A stretch of 64,000 nt of DNA, taken from NCBI GenBank assembly GCA_020081605.1, contig JAHREC010000011.1, forward strand, positions 1 through 64,000. Direction: 5' to 3'. The notes below the pieces were generated by a model, which searched no databases, was not told the DNA's origin, and worked only from the letters and a program-made list of their open reading frames with translations. This DNA is from Albifimbria verrucaria. Its lineage: Eukaryota; Ascomycota; Sordariomycetes; Hypocreales; Stachybotryaceae. Shown piece by piece: positions 10,182 to 22,094 of this stretch. Both the position numbers and the translations under genes were made by a program. The first letter of the stretch is position 1. Each line of letters starts with the position of its first letter.

Positions 10182-11178
10182 AGCTAGGTAGGACAGTAAG
10201 CAAATGCGGTTGGGTAAAGAAGGGTGTCGGTATTCAGGGCATACAAGTAATAGAGTTGCCTACCAAAGTAGGTTAAGGGGCTTAAGGTGTCAATTGAAAC
10301 GGCGAGGCCGAGGCATTAATGGCTGTTGGTTATGTAAATTTGTGGCAGAACCAACAGCCAAGCAATTTAATATCCTGGCTGGTGGTGGATCCTCGCTTCA
10401 GCCTGAGCCACTCAGCACGTGGTGGTGCTGTGGGAAGGAAATGCAATGGCTAGATCCCCTGTCCAACATTTAGATGGATGTGAAGTATACTGACAAATAT
10501 TATGTATATAACTTAGGGGAAAAGGATGTCTGTAGCATCGCGGCGGAGAATGACCAATGCTGATTGGTCAATTTTATCATGGCTATCCATCACCGACAAA
10601 TCGCCCGAATTTTAATTCTTTCCTAGCTCACTATCCGGTGACATGTTCCTCGTCCTGTCTTACTTGGTGAATCATGCTATTAAGTAACCTTGTTATTTTT
10701 ACTATCGATTTCGTACTGAAAACCACCTTCGAAGGGATATGAGCGACGGATCGTCTAGACCCCGCTTTAGGGGCCCTCCGCCCCAAGTAGGCCGCCCATA
10801 AACAAGCCATCAAATGACTTGGATAGGCCTGGAAGCACGAGATATAACCCCATTGTCCTTGACGAGCATAACGATACTGATAATTGTGTGGAGGGTGAAG
10901 ATGATACTGGAGGGAAACACACGGCCGTGGCAGGCAACAAGGTCAAACAAGGGTAATGCTGGGAGTTACCTCTGGATACTCAACCAATAAGCAATCCGTC
11001 TCTCATACCGTGTCTCTGGTTGTTAGGAAGATAATGGTTTTGACACACCAAGGATAATAGCAAAAACCAAGATGAGGGTGGAGGAAATGACAGTTAAAGG
11101 GATATCGACAATGCTCGTGCAATAAGCAACGGAGGGTTTTGCAATGTATCCAAGAACGCTCTGGATTATATTGTGCAA
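10182..11178. other. Intergenic, possible repeat remnant
   Basis: About 1 kb between the glycosyltransferase start and the end of the large acidic protein gene. An 11-bp perfect inverted repeat (ggctgttggtt / aaccaacagcc) at 10321-10331 and 10349-10359 could be a hairpin or an element end. Plus-strand open frame 10204-10473 has no recognisable features. I see no RNA gene. Confidence 0.45.
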
Positions 11179-14100
11179 TTAATCCTGGATAATCGATCCA
11201 CACCGCTCTACCCATATCTGGTCATTGCTCTTGAACACACATGCAATAAACGATTCGGCGTCTTTGAGAAGGCGCGACAGCTCATTGTGCAATGCATCTA
11301 AGTCTTTAGCAGGAGCTAGCTTTGACTCGCTATTCCGCGGGCTGTCCCGTTGCTTTTCCACTTGAATCCACCCAATCTCGCGAAGTACCCGGTTACTGAC
11401 CCCTTATGCTCTGTAACATCGTGTCTTTGTTAGTCGTATCACATCACTGTCCTATGATTCCTGGACTTACCAATTTTCTTAGTCATTTCCGAAATACGAA
11501 GGATCGTGCCATGATCCTCAGCGCCCCATGGGAAGTCTTTCGGTTGTAGGAACCAAAGCATCCGCGTCACCATATTCGCTGCCAACAGCGATTGTTCTTT
11601 CTGTTTGGTTTTTGGTGCCCCACTAAAACATCGTTCTTTAGGTGCTACTTGGGGTGTGACCGAAGATGAGCTCAGTGTTAAGACCAGCATTAGCATCAGG
11701 TCGCACATTTTGGTGCCAAGGATTCCTTGCAGGGTATTGTAAGCTTGCTGGTAATGTTCTAGAATTTTATGGTCGTCATCATTCTTTCCAAAAAGCTTCC
11801 GTAGCCTCTCAAAGCCTGCCTGGATCAATGGCGGGACATCCTGGAACGGGATATCGCATTGAAAGTTGATCCGTTGTTTCCTTGGTCGTTTCCGCAAGGT
11901 ACTTTCGTGTTTAAAGTCAGCCTCAAGTGCTAATCGCTTTGAGCTGCCGGCCCGAGCCGTGAGCACTTCCGTCGAAAGAACCGAACCCGTTAAGCGCACG
12001 ATCCGCCGATGAGTGAGTCTTTGTCGGTGTCGACCTGGCACCCATTCGACGCCACTCGAATGCATAGCAGCTGCGAGGCCATCTATCCATTGGTCTTTGT
12101 GACGACTTCTGGGCGTGTGTGTTGAATGGCGGCCTTTATCGTCGCAAACCAGGTGGAATGGGCTGGCGCGAAGGCGGCGGCAACCATGCTCTCTGATCCC
12201 TGTAATGCTTCGACTAGTTCCAGTGCAAAGTCTCGCCTGGTTTTGGTTGGTATATCTCGCAAGGAGCCAGAAGCTCCATCCGGCATGACCAAATCCTGGG
12301 GAGGTTCTCTAGTGCCCTGGGCGGGTTCACATGTCAATAAACGAATATCGCCAATATGATCTAGCATGACAGTGAATTTTCATCCTTACCTCCATCGAAA
12401 CGGGTCGTGACAATCTTCCCAAGCTTTCAGTTCTTGACCTGCTCTGATGGAAGGCTCACCTCGACCACTTCGTATACCCCGGTTCAACTTTCTATGAAAC
12501 TGAATGGCCATAAAGTTTGACATCTGAGGGATCCATAGCTCTGCTAGCACTTTTTCTAAGAACCGACTGGCCCCCGATATCCCTTGGATGGACTGACCCC
12601 AAGCTCGGAGAACCACAGCTGACTGTGGCGGTTTGCCGCTACGAACGTCCCATAGTGAAATGCAAGCGACGCTACATGCATGAGCATCGGACGGCCATCC
12701 TGTAAGAGAGGCCACTGGCCGATGTGTATGACCCCTTCTCCTTCCCTAAAATCAAGCATCGCCGGGTCGATAAAGGGCCATCCTCCGTGTTGTAGACTTT
12801 CCATTGTTCCGAGTGATCTAAATACCCGTGATGGAAGTATACGAGGATCGCCTGTCAGACAAAAGTTTCCCAGCCTGTCCAGGGCAGCTACAGCTTCTGA
12901 CGCTGCGAGCCCCAGACCTCGCGATCCAGCCATGGTAAATCGTCGCTCCATCTCCTCGATGGCTAGCTTAAATGTTCGAGCGAACGCGATAAGAACACCA
13001 GGGAAAACCGGAGGGAGAAACCGCCGCAGAATCCACGAATACGATTGCTTCTCCTTTAAGAAATATCGCTTCATCTGGACAATGGGCTGTAACACGGTAG
13101 AGAAACTCTTCTGTCCCTTTATGAGCCGTTGGACGTGTACGGTAACCACTTGTTCGAAGCGATATGAGAACTCTTCCGCCTCGATGGCTTTCTCGATAAG
13201 CAAGGCTTCTCTCTCAAATGGCTTCGACGCACCGGGGTTCTCCGGTGTCAACCGCCCTCGTATCCGATCTAGAAGTCTTGCTTGCTTGGCTCTAACCTTG
13301 GCCGCGGCTTTGGTGTCGACTTCTGGTACCGTCAGTGCTGCCGTTGCTGAGCCTTGACTTGCGAGAAGGGCATCGGCGCGATGGCGGTACACGGACTTTA
13401 GCGCGCAGTATCCTTGAAACTCGCCGAAGGATACAACATCAGCACCCTGGTTCGAAAAACTCATGTTGTCCTCTATAATGGCCAGGAGATTGTTCTTGAG
13501 GAAGGCGGGCGGCTTTGGTGATGAAAAATTGCCATATGCCGAGTGGAAGCCCAGCGGATAAAAGGTATAGTCTCGAGAGCTAGCATATTCCCGAGCCAAA
13601 CAGTTCCTGTCTGCGAGAAGACAAAAGACCTGGTCTTGGTCCTGGTCTTGACCTCCGCCGGTGGTGCAGTGCAAGTTTGTAGCAACGGCATAGGATATAC
13701 TCGTCAAGTGATCTAAATTGTATTTGTGCTCTAACTCCGTACGAAGTTGGAGCAATCCGGGGCTGAAGTGTTCATCTTGCGATTCCAGCGGGCTCCTGGA
13801 TGTTGCGCCATTCGCGGCACCTGCAATCTGCTCATTTGGGCCTTGTACGAAGAGACTTGAGTTATCACGACTGCTTGGCTCAACTGCTTGCTCTTCCTCC
13901 GAATCAACTTCGCTTTCTTCTTCCATATCGCCCTGGTATCTTCGCTCCTCGTCGCTATCCTCATCTTCTTCTTCGTCGTCGTCGTCTTCGTCATCATCAT
14001 CCGGTCGTATGCGAGTTTCCCGCGGGAGATTTTGGACTCCTTCGGTCACTTCCATCTCTATGTTGGCGCCGTAGTCGTATGCATGAAAAGCAGGAAGGTT

Positions 14101-15059
14101 GTCGGACCAGAACGTTTCGTGGGCATACATTTCAACGAAACTGGCCCATCCGTCCATGAAAAATTCCTGGAACATGGTCCACTTATTGTACGTTATCTGT
14201 TGAGACGATCTACCGCCCAGCTTCCATGCTGCCTCAATTCCTTCGCCAAGCAGTTCGCCACTCGTGAAGACTGATTTGATATAGGACGCGAGCGCTTCGG
14301 CATGGTGTTTGACCATGCCGGTCCCATGCTTGGCTGCGTCACGACGTTTGCGATTGCCGTTCCCGGGTCGTGTGGGGTGCATAACGATAAACCACTGCTC
14401 TCGCGTCGCGGCCACCGCAACACGAAAAGTTCGGTTTGTCAGGTCGAACGATATATTACTGCCTCGTTTCACGCTGTAAGGTGCTTGCCAATGCTGGAAG
14501 GAAATTGTCACGTTATCGAAGAATCGATCGCTACGCCGACTGATCGGCTGCAATGGGGCTCCCTCGATGCAAATGAAGTCGAGGTAGAATATTGGATAGT
14601 AGTTGTCTTTGTCGCTGGCGGGTCGCGAGCCGGCTTTTCGGCTACCATAATCCATGGTGAATGGTCGTTGAAGTATCGAGATCGCTTCAGCACCTTTGAA
14701 TTCAGGCGCCCTGGTTTTCGCTATGAATTCATCACCTGAGTATATGCGGCATGTCAGTGTTGTCCCTCTAAATTGGTGGACGGCTCCTTTTCCTTACATT
14801 TGTAGTGGTAGGTACCTCTTGAGCGATCAATCCTCCATGTGCGTGATTCACGCTCCGCTGTCGCAGATCCATCCTCAGAGCCCACCGCGGACTCCCTTAA
14901 ATAGTCATCATCCGCGCTGTCGTGCGATGGGTATGCACTCTGCTCGTGGTCATCATCCTCAAGCTCTGGATTGCCACTACCCGACACAAAACTGGCTCCC
15001 TCCTGGTCAAGAGAACCATCGAGTATGACGCTGTTGGTTTCGAGTTCCCGTGTACTCAT
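11179..15059 (-). CDS. Large acidic protein of unknown function, partner of the DGQHR gene
   Basis: A long multi-exon gene. Exon 1 starts at the ATG at 15059 (MSTRELETNSVILDG) and ends at a gtaagg donor near 14800; with branch point ctgac and acceptor cag near 14738 it joins in frame to a long exon. The first 60% contains a basic patch (NGNRKRRDAAKHG) and a very acidic low-complexity run around 13940-14010. The C-terminal half is helical. The coding signal continues to a TAA at 11179, past an intron near 11470-11420 (gtaagt, ctaac, acag). Frame changes fall at a CCCC run (12597-12600), a TTT run (12096-12098) and a CCCC run (11400-11403), each consistent with one missing base; the junction at 12300-12390 is unresolved. 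About 1,150 residues in all. No domain is recognised. It follows the DGQHR gene on the same strand after 388 bases. Confidence 0.7.
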
Positions 15060-15447
15060 GGTGTTGGGTGGGTATTTGCTTGATGGTGGTATTATTTTAA
15101 GGTAACTCACAGAGACTGACCCTAACCCAAGACTTGACGACTACGCAAATCTCGCTACGCCCGGGGCGAAAGGTGTCTCCTACGTGTCAAGCATATCGGC
15201 TTAGTAAAGAACGCGACCATAAATGAATGAATAGCATTGGCAGTTCCTTTCCTTTTCTTTTTGGCAAAGCAAAATTTAATTGAACCATGTTGACCTAGCT
15301 ACACATCCGATTCGTCCACCAGCACTTGACGTGGCGTGTTTCCTGCTGCCCGTCCCAATGCAAGCCAGCTATTAGCCTCAATGACGAGATGGAAATCGTG
15401 TTCTACCACATTGTATAGGGTAAAGGGTCAAATGTATGAAAGGAGGA
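15060..15447. promoter_or_regulatory. Intergenic spacer and probable promoter of the large acidic gene
   Basis: This 388-base gap separates two genes read in the same direction, so it must hold the terminator of the upstream DGQHR gene and the promoter of the large gene. A telomere-like word (gaccctaaccca) lies near 15118. No TATA box is obvious. Confidence 0.4.
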
Positions 15448-17927
15448 TTAAGACGCAGCTAATCGGCCTCTCCAACCTGACTTCCTCGCCGGCATGGGAC
15501 TAAACGGCAGCGGATTTCGGGAGCTACTAGGTTCGCTCTGGCTTGAGCCTACATCCGTTTGCGTTGGTTTTGGCTGCCGTCGACGCGCATCCTTGCCATC
15601 ATCCGGGCCGTCCCGCGCTCTAAGCGGTTGCCCCTTTTCATTCGCCTGACTCTCTCTTTGCTTTTCTGTTTCAGCCACGGATACCTGGTCTGGACCATTT
15701 TGCGATTCTTCTCCACCATCATCTGAGCGAACCTCCTGATCCCCCGATGCCCCATGCTCAGAGGGCACATTGGCAGCTACACTCATGGTGCGCACCGTTG
15801 GATCATCCACTGCTGACTCCCGGGATGCGGCGTCCATCGTCGGTCCCGGCTCATTCGTCTTTGTTTCTTGGCTCCGCTTGAGCATGAGGAGATTGTACTC
15901 TTTCCCGGTCGATTCTATAATGACGCGATCCGCATCTGCTAGCTTGTTTTGCGACGGCCCGTTCTGATCGTCACGAAGAGCTTGGCGACATCGATCAGCC
16001 ACCCATTTTACGATGCATCCGTCGATCGCCGCTGCAAGTTGACCAGAGGCTTCCTTGCTGTTCAATGCAGGGTTTTCAGCCACCTCAGGCACGCGTGAAG
16101 CTAGGGCACATACAGCACGCGTTACGGCTGAGCATCCCTTGAGGCTATTGGCGGGAGATAAACCCAGGCCATCGCCGCCCTTTGAAGCAACCCACCATGG
16201 ACGAAACTTGGGGCCAAGGGAAGTTTCGACAATATGAAGCAGGTTTTGCCAGAATCTGTCAACAAACCTCTCTGCGTATACGGCGCCGTTGCGGTCGTTC
16301 GGGTCCGGCATGGCCTTCAGATAGCCTTTTGTCACCGGGTGAGTCAATGATTGCTGCCGCCGACGAACAAAATCCAGAATCTCCCGTTCGAGCATGATCG
16401 ACCGCTTATCTGCAAGCCTCATCGCCTTTTCATCCGTGCCGTTCTGTAATCGTTTGATGAAGCCCTTCCTCAGCGGGAGCTTGTTTGCTTTGCGCTTGTC
16501 CGCGACGACTTCCGAGTCGCGATCGATCCACAGAACCACATGGATCATTACCTCCATCATGGTCTGGCATACGTCTTTGGCGTCTCGAGCAGACTGTGAA
16601 CATCCGGGAGGCGGAAGCTCGGATTCTCGATGAGAAACTCGTACAATTCCCGATACGCCGCATCGTCCAGTGCAGTGAGAAACCGAGCCGTCCGACGTGC
16701 ACCAGGCCCGACTCGATCACCATCCCCTTCCTTCGGGTCGTTGTAGAATAACTTTCGTATCGCGCTCGCTGTCACATTCTTTTCGCCTGCCGCCAATACG
16801 TACACCATCTTTTTCCAGTCCGAACCGCGAACGTATTTGGTAGCATCTCCTGGCAATTCCTTGAGCTTCTTCCCGACGGCATCGGTTATTGTAAAGCAAT
16901 ACTAGAGTCTCTCAGCCTTGTCCATACTTCGAGCCTGCCGATGTTATCGGGCGGGTATTCATGTAAACACAACTTACTGCATCAAATCTTCTGCTAGCTA
17001 ATTGCTCCCACTTAGATATATTAAAGGTGTCTTTTCCGACCGTGGTACTGCAGTAGCTTGTAATCTTAGACGCCCAGCTCTTGTTGTTCCATAAAGTGCC
17101 TAGTCGGCCGGTGGGAAAATTCGGGTTTCCACCGAGACGCAACAAGTCAAGCATTTGGGCTTCAACTTCGCTTTTCTTCCCATGAAACAAACTCTCGTCT
17201 TGCTTGGACGCCATGACAAGCTGCATCCAGATCTGACCATGGCTGTCTGGGAGCAACAGGTCGCTGCGGTTGACTCGCAGTTGAAGGTTGAGCTTGGGTG
17301 GAAGCGCGTCTAGTATCTGATTTAATCATCTTGCTTCTTGAGAACCTGACTTGGTTTTGCCCCTGTTATTTTGGGGCGTGGAGGTCGACTTACCTTTGTC
17401 GTAAATTATGCCGGTCCACCAGAGCTCCGTGTCTGGCAACTTCTTGCGTTTCACTAGCCTTCGCAAAGCTGCCACTCGGTGTTGACCATCCATAATCTCG
17501 AGTGGCTCCTGATTGATGTCCAGCCAACCATCAAGGTCGCGTAATTCTTGTCCGTCATCTTGTGAAGTTGAGTCTTTTGCTGTTGCTCCTTTATGTACTT
17601 CTGCATGGCTTGTGACGTACACGACACCAAGATGTAGTTCTCCTCGCTAGTTCGTGCTAAATTCTGCTCAAACACTTCATCGAGATCAATGACATGTTTG
17701 TCATCAACCTGACGGTTCTCTCCATTTTCCCATTCAGGCGTGAGGGCCTCGAATGGTATCTTGGCCACCATGAGCTGGTAAGGCTTCGCTTGACGTCGGA
17801 TTGTTTGGGTTTCATGAAATGCTTGACTGAGTACGCCACCGCCTTTATCACGCTTACTCCTCGCGCCTTCTTTTGTTGTTATCTTTTCCCCATGAACTTC
17901 GGACGAATTGGCTTTTCTCTTCGTCAT
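15448..17927 (-). CDS. DGQHR-motif protein (ParB/DndB-like domain)
   Basis: Begins MTKRKANSSEVHGEK, with a basic Lys/Arg start like a nuclear signal. Residues 45-100 (AKPYQLMVAKIPFEALTPEW onwards) precede LEIMDGQHRVAALRRLVK, whose DGQHR sits at 17473-17493; this signature defines a ParB-related family that includes bacterial DndB, a regulator of DNA phosphorothioation. After an intron (gtaagt at 17393, acceptor tag near 17311) comes LPDSHGQIWMQLV and a helical region; another intron runs from about 16975 to 16905. The last 130 residues are polar, low-complexity and rich in Ser, Gln, Asp and Lys. Frame changes lie at a TTTT run (17575-17578) and near 16590, with conserved-looking sequence on both sides. 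About 730 residues. DNA binding or nuclease-like activity is possible but unproven. Confidence 0.72.
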
Positions 17928-18522
17928 TTCTGATGTCCTTTGCGCTCACAGGCTCAGTGTCAATGATGCTGAAGTTATATGATGAGTGTATAGGGTAGGG
18001 TGGTGTCGGGTAACAACTCGGGGAAGAGTTTCGGCGACAGGATGCATAAAAATGGAAAATAGAGTACTCTGCATGACCTTGGCCCTGGTTACAAAGCCGC
18101 AGGGTGTCTGAGGGCGCCACCAGCATATACCTTGTTCATGCGAATGTGGCTGAATAGGCATCAAGCTAATGTCTCTCCCCGTTGCAAGCCCTGCTGAAAA
18201 AGGCGCGACTGTACTGCTGACGCGCGTTTTAAATACGAAACAAAAGGGGGAGAAAAGAAAAAGCAAAGTGAAAACAACAAACACGGTCATAAATAGAAGA
18301 CATTAAGTACAAAGAGGCGAAGGCTGCTCTTCACTCCACTTCTGTTTATTTCATCTTTAGGCACACAAGAATAGTCCACCAAGTGACTTCCTCCAGGCGA
18401 GATCCTCGACAAATGCTTTAATATTAATATTAAGTGCGAATCCAGGAAACTTGCACTGATGGAAACTGCGGGTACGATTTCGTCGCTATTCATAGTGTGT
18501 TCGGGACCTTGCCATCGGAAAG
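17928..18522. other. Upstream region of the DGQHR gene, no gene recognised
   Basis: About 600 bases with only overlapping short reverse frames. A GC-poor stretch near 18417-18435 (tttaatattaatattaag) stands out. The promoter of the DGQHR gene presumably lies in the first few hundred bases. Confidence 0.4.
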
Positions 18523-18715
18523 ACTAACTACCATATTTCGCTCCCGGGGCGAAACTGATTCATTTACTATGGTTCCGAACCAGGACATCTGACATGCAAT
18601 AAATAAATCGGTTTGGCAGGGTGAAACACATACGACTGTTTGTAGGGAATTGGTTGGAGTTTGGTAGAAGGGCCCGTATGTCAGTTTCGCCCCGGGGTGA
18701 AATATGGTAGTTAGT
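18523..18715. mobile_element. MITE-like element with 35-bp terminal inverted repeats
   Basis: The left end (18523-18558) and the reverse complement of the right end (18681-18715) agree over about 35 bases apart from one substitution and one base missing in a C run. Both run from actaactaccatatttc through a ccggggcgaaactga core. The 193-bp element has no coding capacity. TA lies just inside each end, as for Tc1/mariner-type elements, but the target duplication is not certain. A solitary copy of the core (attttcgccccggggc) lies at 18773-18788. Confidence 0.75.
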
Positions 18716-18828
18716 TCCACCATCAGTGGCACTCAGTTGTTGCATGTCGTTCTATTAGAGTAGACCCCACTTATTTTCGCCCCGGGGCCAAAATTCACCT
18801 GATGCATTACGGCCCGCCCCTACGCCCC

Positions 18829-18910
18829 ATTATTATTATTATTATTATTATTAGTAGTAGTAGTAGTAGTTGTCGTAATTTAGTAGTAGTGGCAGACACA
18901 TTCACGTATG

Positions 18911-18978
<68 letters not shown>
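18829..18978. repeat. Compound microsatellite (TTA)n (TAG)n (CATACA)n (CA)n
   Basis: About eight TTA units (18829-18852) pass directly into TAG units (18853-18870). After a short gap, CATACA-type units (18911-18936) pass into a pure CA run to about 18976. Open frames over this stretch encode only His/Thr or Val/Cys repeats and are artefacts. Confidence 0.95.
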
Positions 18979-18979
<1 letters not shown>

Positions 18980-19014
18980 TTAACCCTATACCCAAGCACG
19001 GAATACTCCTCTAC

Positions 19015-19264
19015 AATATATAAAATATTAATATTAAGGTTAAATATTAAATTTATATTAATAATTATATATTTAAAGAAAAAATATTAATAAAAAAATA
19101 ATAAATTAATAAATATAGAATAATATAATAATTTAATAATATTATAATTAATATTTATAAAGTTTTAAAATAAAATAATATTAATTTTTATTAATTAAAA
19201 TATAATATTATTAAATATAATTATTAATTTATATAATTATTAATTTATTTAATTTTTTAAAATT

Positions 19265-19295
<31 letters not shown>

Positions 19296-19435
19296 TTAAA
19301 ATAAATAAATAAAAATATAAAAAAAGATTTTAAATAGAAACTAATATATAATCTATCTTATTTTATTTTTTATAATATTTATTTAATTTATTTATTTAGT
19401 TTTTTCTTTAATTGTCGGTAGGTTGAAAAAAAGAA
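19015..19435. other. AT-rich block, RIP-like
   Basis: Some 420 bases made almost entirely of A and T with dense stop codons, including a (TA)n run at 19267-19290. Blocks of this kind in Pezizomycotina are usually repeats mutated by RIP. The parent element is not identifiable. Confidence 0.8.
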
Positions 19436-19525
19436 TTATCGGCTGCCCTGGTCTTTTAATGTGGGTCCGAATGCTCCATAGAAAAAAATCGTCGGTGGCC
19501 TACCGACGTTTCCCATTACTGTAAG

Positions 19526-20440
19526 GTGTTGTCTAAAGACACGGAGAAGGACATAACTGATCAAGTCGATTACAGCTCGGCGAGCAGGCTCTTTAATGAG
19601 GCAGCTACATTTGTACAAGATGTCTCGCAGTCGGCTGAGGCCGATTCTCTGCTCAAAGACAAAGACTCCGAGCTCCAAGTTTTGAGACTCGGCGATGGTG
19701 CCTTGACTTTGAACAAACTCGTGAAAGATTGGGGATACGAGGAAGGGGTCCGATTGATGCAGGTTTGTCATAAATCCATCGGCAACCTTGGCGCTGCTCT
19801 TATTCGAGACCAGGAGTTTGTTGCTTCCAGCCAAATCACCTACCTGGCTCAGGCCGGGCCCGTCCCCTAGTATGCGAAGTCCGTGTTGGAATGGGAGATT
19901 GTCGGCATGCTAGCCAGGCAACCCAAAAGACTTGCTCAACTCTTCATAACCGGCGCCGCACAATTCTTGGTGGATATTGTGAGTCTATGTGTGGCTTCGA
20001 GAGGTGTGCCCCTGATACTCTTCTCTTTACGAATGAGAAGGAAGCTATCATCTACGCAAATCTATTCTGACAAAGAAAGAGAAAGAGTTCTTCAGAGAGT
20101 GGGAAAGACACTAGAAAGGGTAGGTATCGATCCGGAGATCACAAATCACATGCTGGGGGTACGCTCAGCTCCAACCTCTTCAAAAACATAGATCGCAGGC
20201 TCTACGTGACTGAGAAGAAGCACATAGGGCTGGGGCCGCGCCGGATGAGAGTCGGAGATTCTGTCGTCTTTTTCCTGGGAGGGACCGTACCTCATATTCT
20301 GAGACCATGTGAACAATCTAGAGGAGCTGCAAGGGGGATGGTCATATGTTGGGGAGGCGTACTGTGATGGAATGATGGATGGAGAGATTTTCAATCAGAC
20401 TGAGCTGGAGGCTAGTGTTAGTGTGATTACATTGGTTTAG
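19526..20440 (+). pseudogene. Relic of a HET (heterokaryon incompatibility) protein, C-terminal part
   Basis: From about 20192 one frame reads RRLYVTEKKHIGLGPRRMR and then GDSVVFFLGGTVPHILRP; after a frame change WSYVGEAYCDGMMDGEIF follows, ending at a TAG at 20438. This is the C-terminal signature of large fungal HET-domain proteins (a hydrophobic GG.VP.ILRP strand, then a YVGEAY..GIMDGE-like ending). The preceding plus-strand frame (19526-19870) has no domain I can name but may be part of the same gene. The HET domain itself is missing: the AT-rich block begins where it should be. HET proteins trigger cell death when unlike fungal strains fuse. This copy is truncated and frame-broken. Confidence 0.65.
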
Positions 20441-20556
20441 GATATTCATGACTGCATTTGAATCAGATGGAGCAAAGCCGCGATCTCAAGTCGTCTGGAG
20501 CTACTAAACTGTACTGGACGTCAGATTGAAGCCAAGAAAGGAGGTGTTTTGAGCAT

Positions 20557-20787
20557 GTGGTGGCAGTTCGGAAGGAGACACTAGATGAGAAGGACCATGA
20601 TCGACTGGCATCAGAGCATGAACTTGCTAGAGCATATCTTGCTGGGGAAAAGGTTGAGAGTGCAATTACCCTGCTGGATCATATTGTCGCAATAGACAGA
20701 GAACTACTTCTAGATAGCGATCCGGGTAGACTCCTATCCGTGAATTTGCTGGCTGATACGACCAGCAGGTTACTTGATATTAGTTGA
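20557..20787 (+). pseudogene. TPR (kinesin-light-chain type) repeat fragment
   Basis: A 76-codon frame reads RLASEHELARAYLAGEKVES, then AITLLDHIVAIDRELLLDSD and LLSVNLLADT, the LA.AY...G....A..LL..V pattern of the TPR_10/TPR_12 repeats at the C-terminus of fungal NB-ARC proteins. Only about one and a half repeats survive, with no NB-ARC domain nearby, so this is a fragment. Confidence 0.6.
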
Positions 20788-21494
20788 AATGTACAGAATA
20801 GGGCAATAGCTTTAGCTATTAAGCTAAGCTTTAATGGAATCTCGACTTGAATCTCACTGTGCTATATTGTCGGCAGATACTTTGGCCAGCTTCTTGCGGA
20901 TATATAAGAGTGCGGTAACATTGGTACTGATGATGGAGGCTCGTTGATTTTGTCCCATATTCTCGTATGGTATTTTTATTGTCATTCCCAGAATAGGCTT
21001 AAGATGCTGGTGGTGACGCTAATATTCGTACTTGTGGGTCGTTACTGCAGGGTTAAATGATACATAAATACGACTATTGTGGTTTTTTCTATGCTTATAA
21101 GATAGTCGAATGGATAGCCAGACACGTAAGTATTTGGACTGTCAATCTAGAGTAACAGCTGTATGTATGTTCTATGGAATCCACGGCCACGAAGCTAATA
21201 GAACTTATTACCCTGAGGTCACTCCGTCGAAACTAGTCCCCATCGTCCCAAAAATTAACCAAGCAACCTTGGGTACACCAACTCAGACCATCTATGTTAA
21301 GGTTAGTAACTGGGGGCTTAATATAATCGTGGGTATTTTATTCACGCACCTTCGCAACCAATATTAGTCTCGGATGCCGATATCCAGCCATATCCCGAAT
21401 TTGGCGTCAATTTATTCCACGTGCTAAGTAAAGTTATATTAGTTTACTTTACTTGTATACGGCAAGCATTTGGAAAGGTCCGTCATTAATCTCA
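20788..21494. other. Intergenic, no gene recognised
   Basis: About 700 bases with a single short plus-strand frame (21110-21367, 85 codons) lacking recognisable features. Probably decayed repeat or gene debris, given its neighbours. Confidence 0.4.
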
Positions 21495-21698
21495 CTCATA
21501 ACCATTGAGTCTGGGACCGATACACAGACAGTCAGAGTTAAAGCTCTTTCCAGGTGCAAATGTTCTACCCGATGCATATACGCCCTGGTCAGAGTACTGG
21601 TAGACTCGGGCGTATTGTAGGCCGCTCTTTGGGTAGCAGGTCTTAATAGCGCTTGCTTCCAGCGCATATAAAACGGTCAGTAGGAGTGCTATGCCCAT
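21495..21698 (-). CDS. Possible small secreted protein
   Basis: The reverse frame from 21698 opens with MGIALLLTVLYALEASA, a good signal peptide, followed by about 50 residues with three cysteines and several Tyr, Gly and Ser. A second reverse frame overlaps and runs slightly further to 21449, so the true end may differ. There is no family match. It is small enough to be a chance frame, but the signal peptide is convincing. Confidence 0.35.
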
Positions 21699-22094
21699 AT
21701 TTGCTAGAGTGATAATAGGCTTTATAGAATAATTCGATAAATAAAGCTACTCTATAGCAGCTCCGAGGGGCTTCTCGCACTGATACATGAAGCTTTTATA
21801 GAGAAAATTTACAGCCTTCTATGGCCTTTCTATTTTTAGTAAACGAGTTGCCTATTTTAATTAAGGGATTAAGAATGGCACTCAGCTTATCCTTTGGCCC
21901 CATAGATATAGCTGCATCTCAGGGTCTAGACCACAATTTTGAGATCAAATAGCGGGGTAAGTTTAACCCTCGTGGGCTCATGCGTAGGTGTCGTGGGTAC
22001 GTACCGAAGATACGTACCCATAGCCGCTTGGCTCCAGGGACGTTGCAGGATATGCCGCTCTAAGTGGCGGATGGCTCCCCGACCATTTCATACG
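21699..22094. other. Intergenic, no gene recognised
   Basis: Some 400 bases with no supported feature. A near-palindrome around gggtacgtaccgaagatacgtaccc (about 21995-22020) stands out. Confidence 0.4.

Noticed and set aside
12680..14274. Several plus-strand frames of 70-225 codons
   Set aside because: They are antisense to the long exon of the large acidic protein; their Ser-rich runs mirror its Asp/Glu tract.
18802..19090. His/Thr- and Val/Cys-repeat frames
   Set aside because: They are translations of the CA and TTA microsatellites.
19436..19834. 132-codon reverse frame as a gene
   Set aside because: It lies opposite the HET-relic strand, has no recognisable domain, and begins in the AT-rich block edge.
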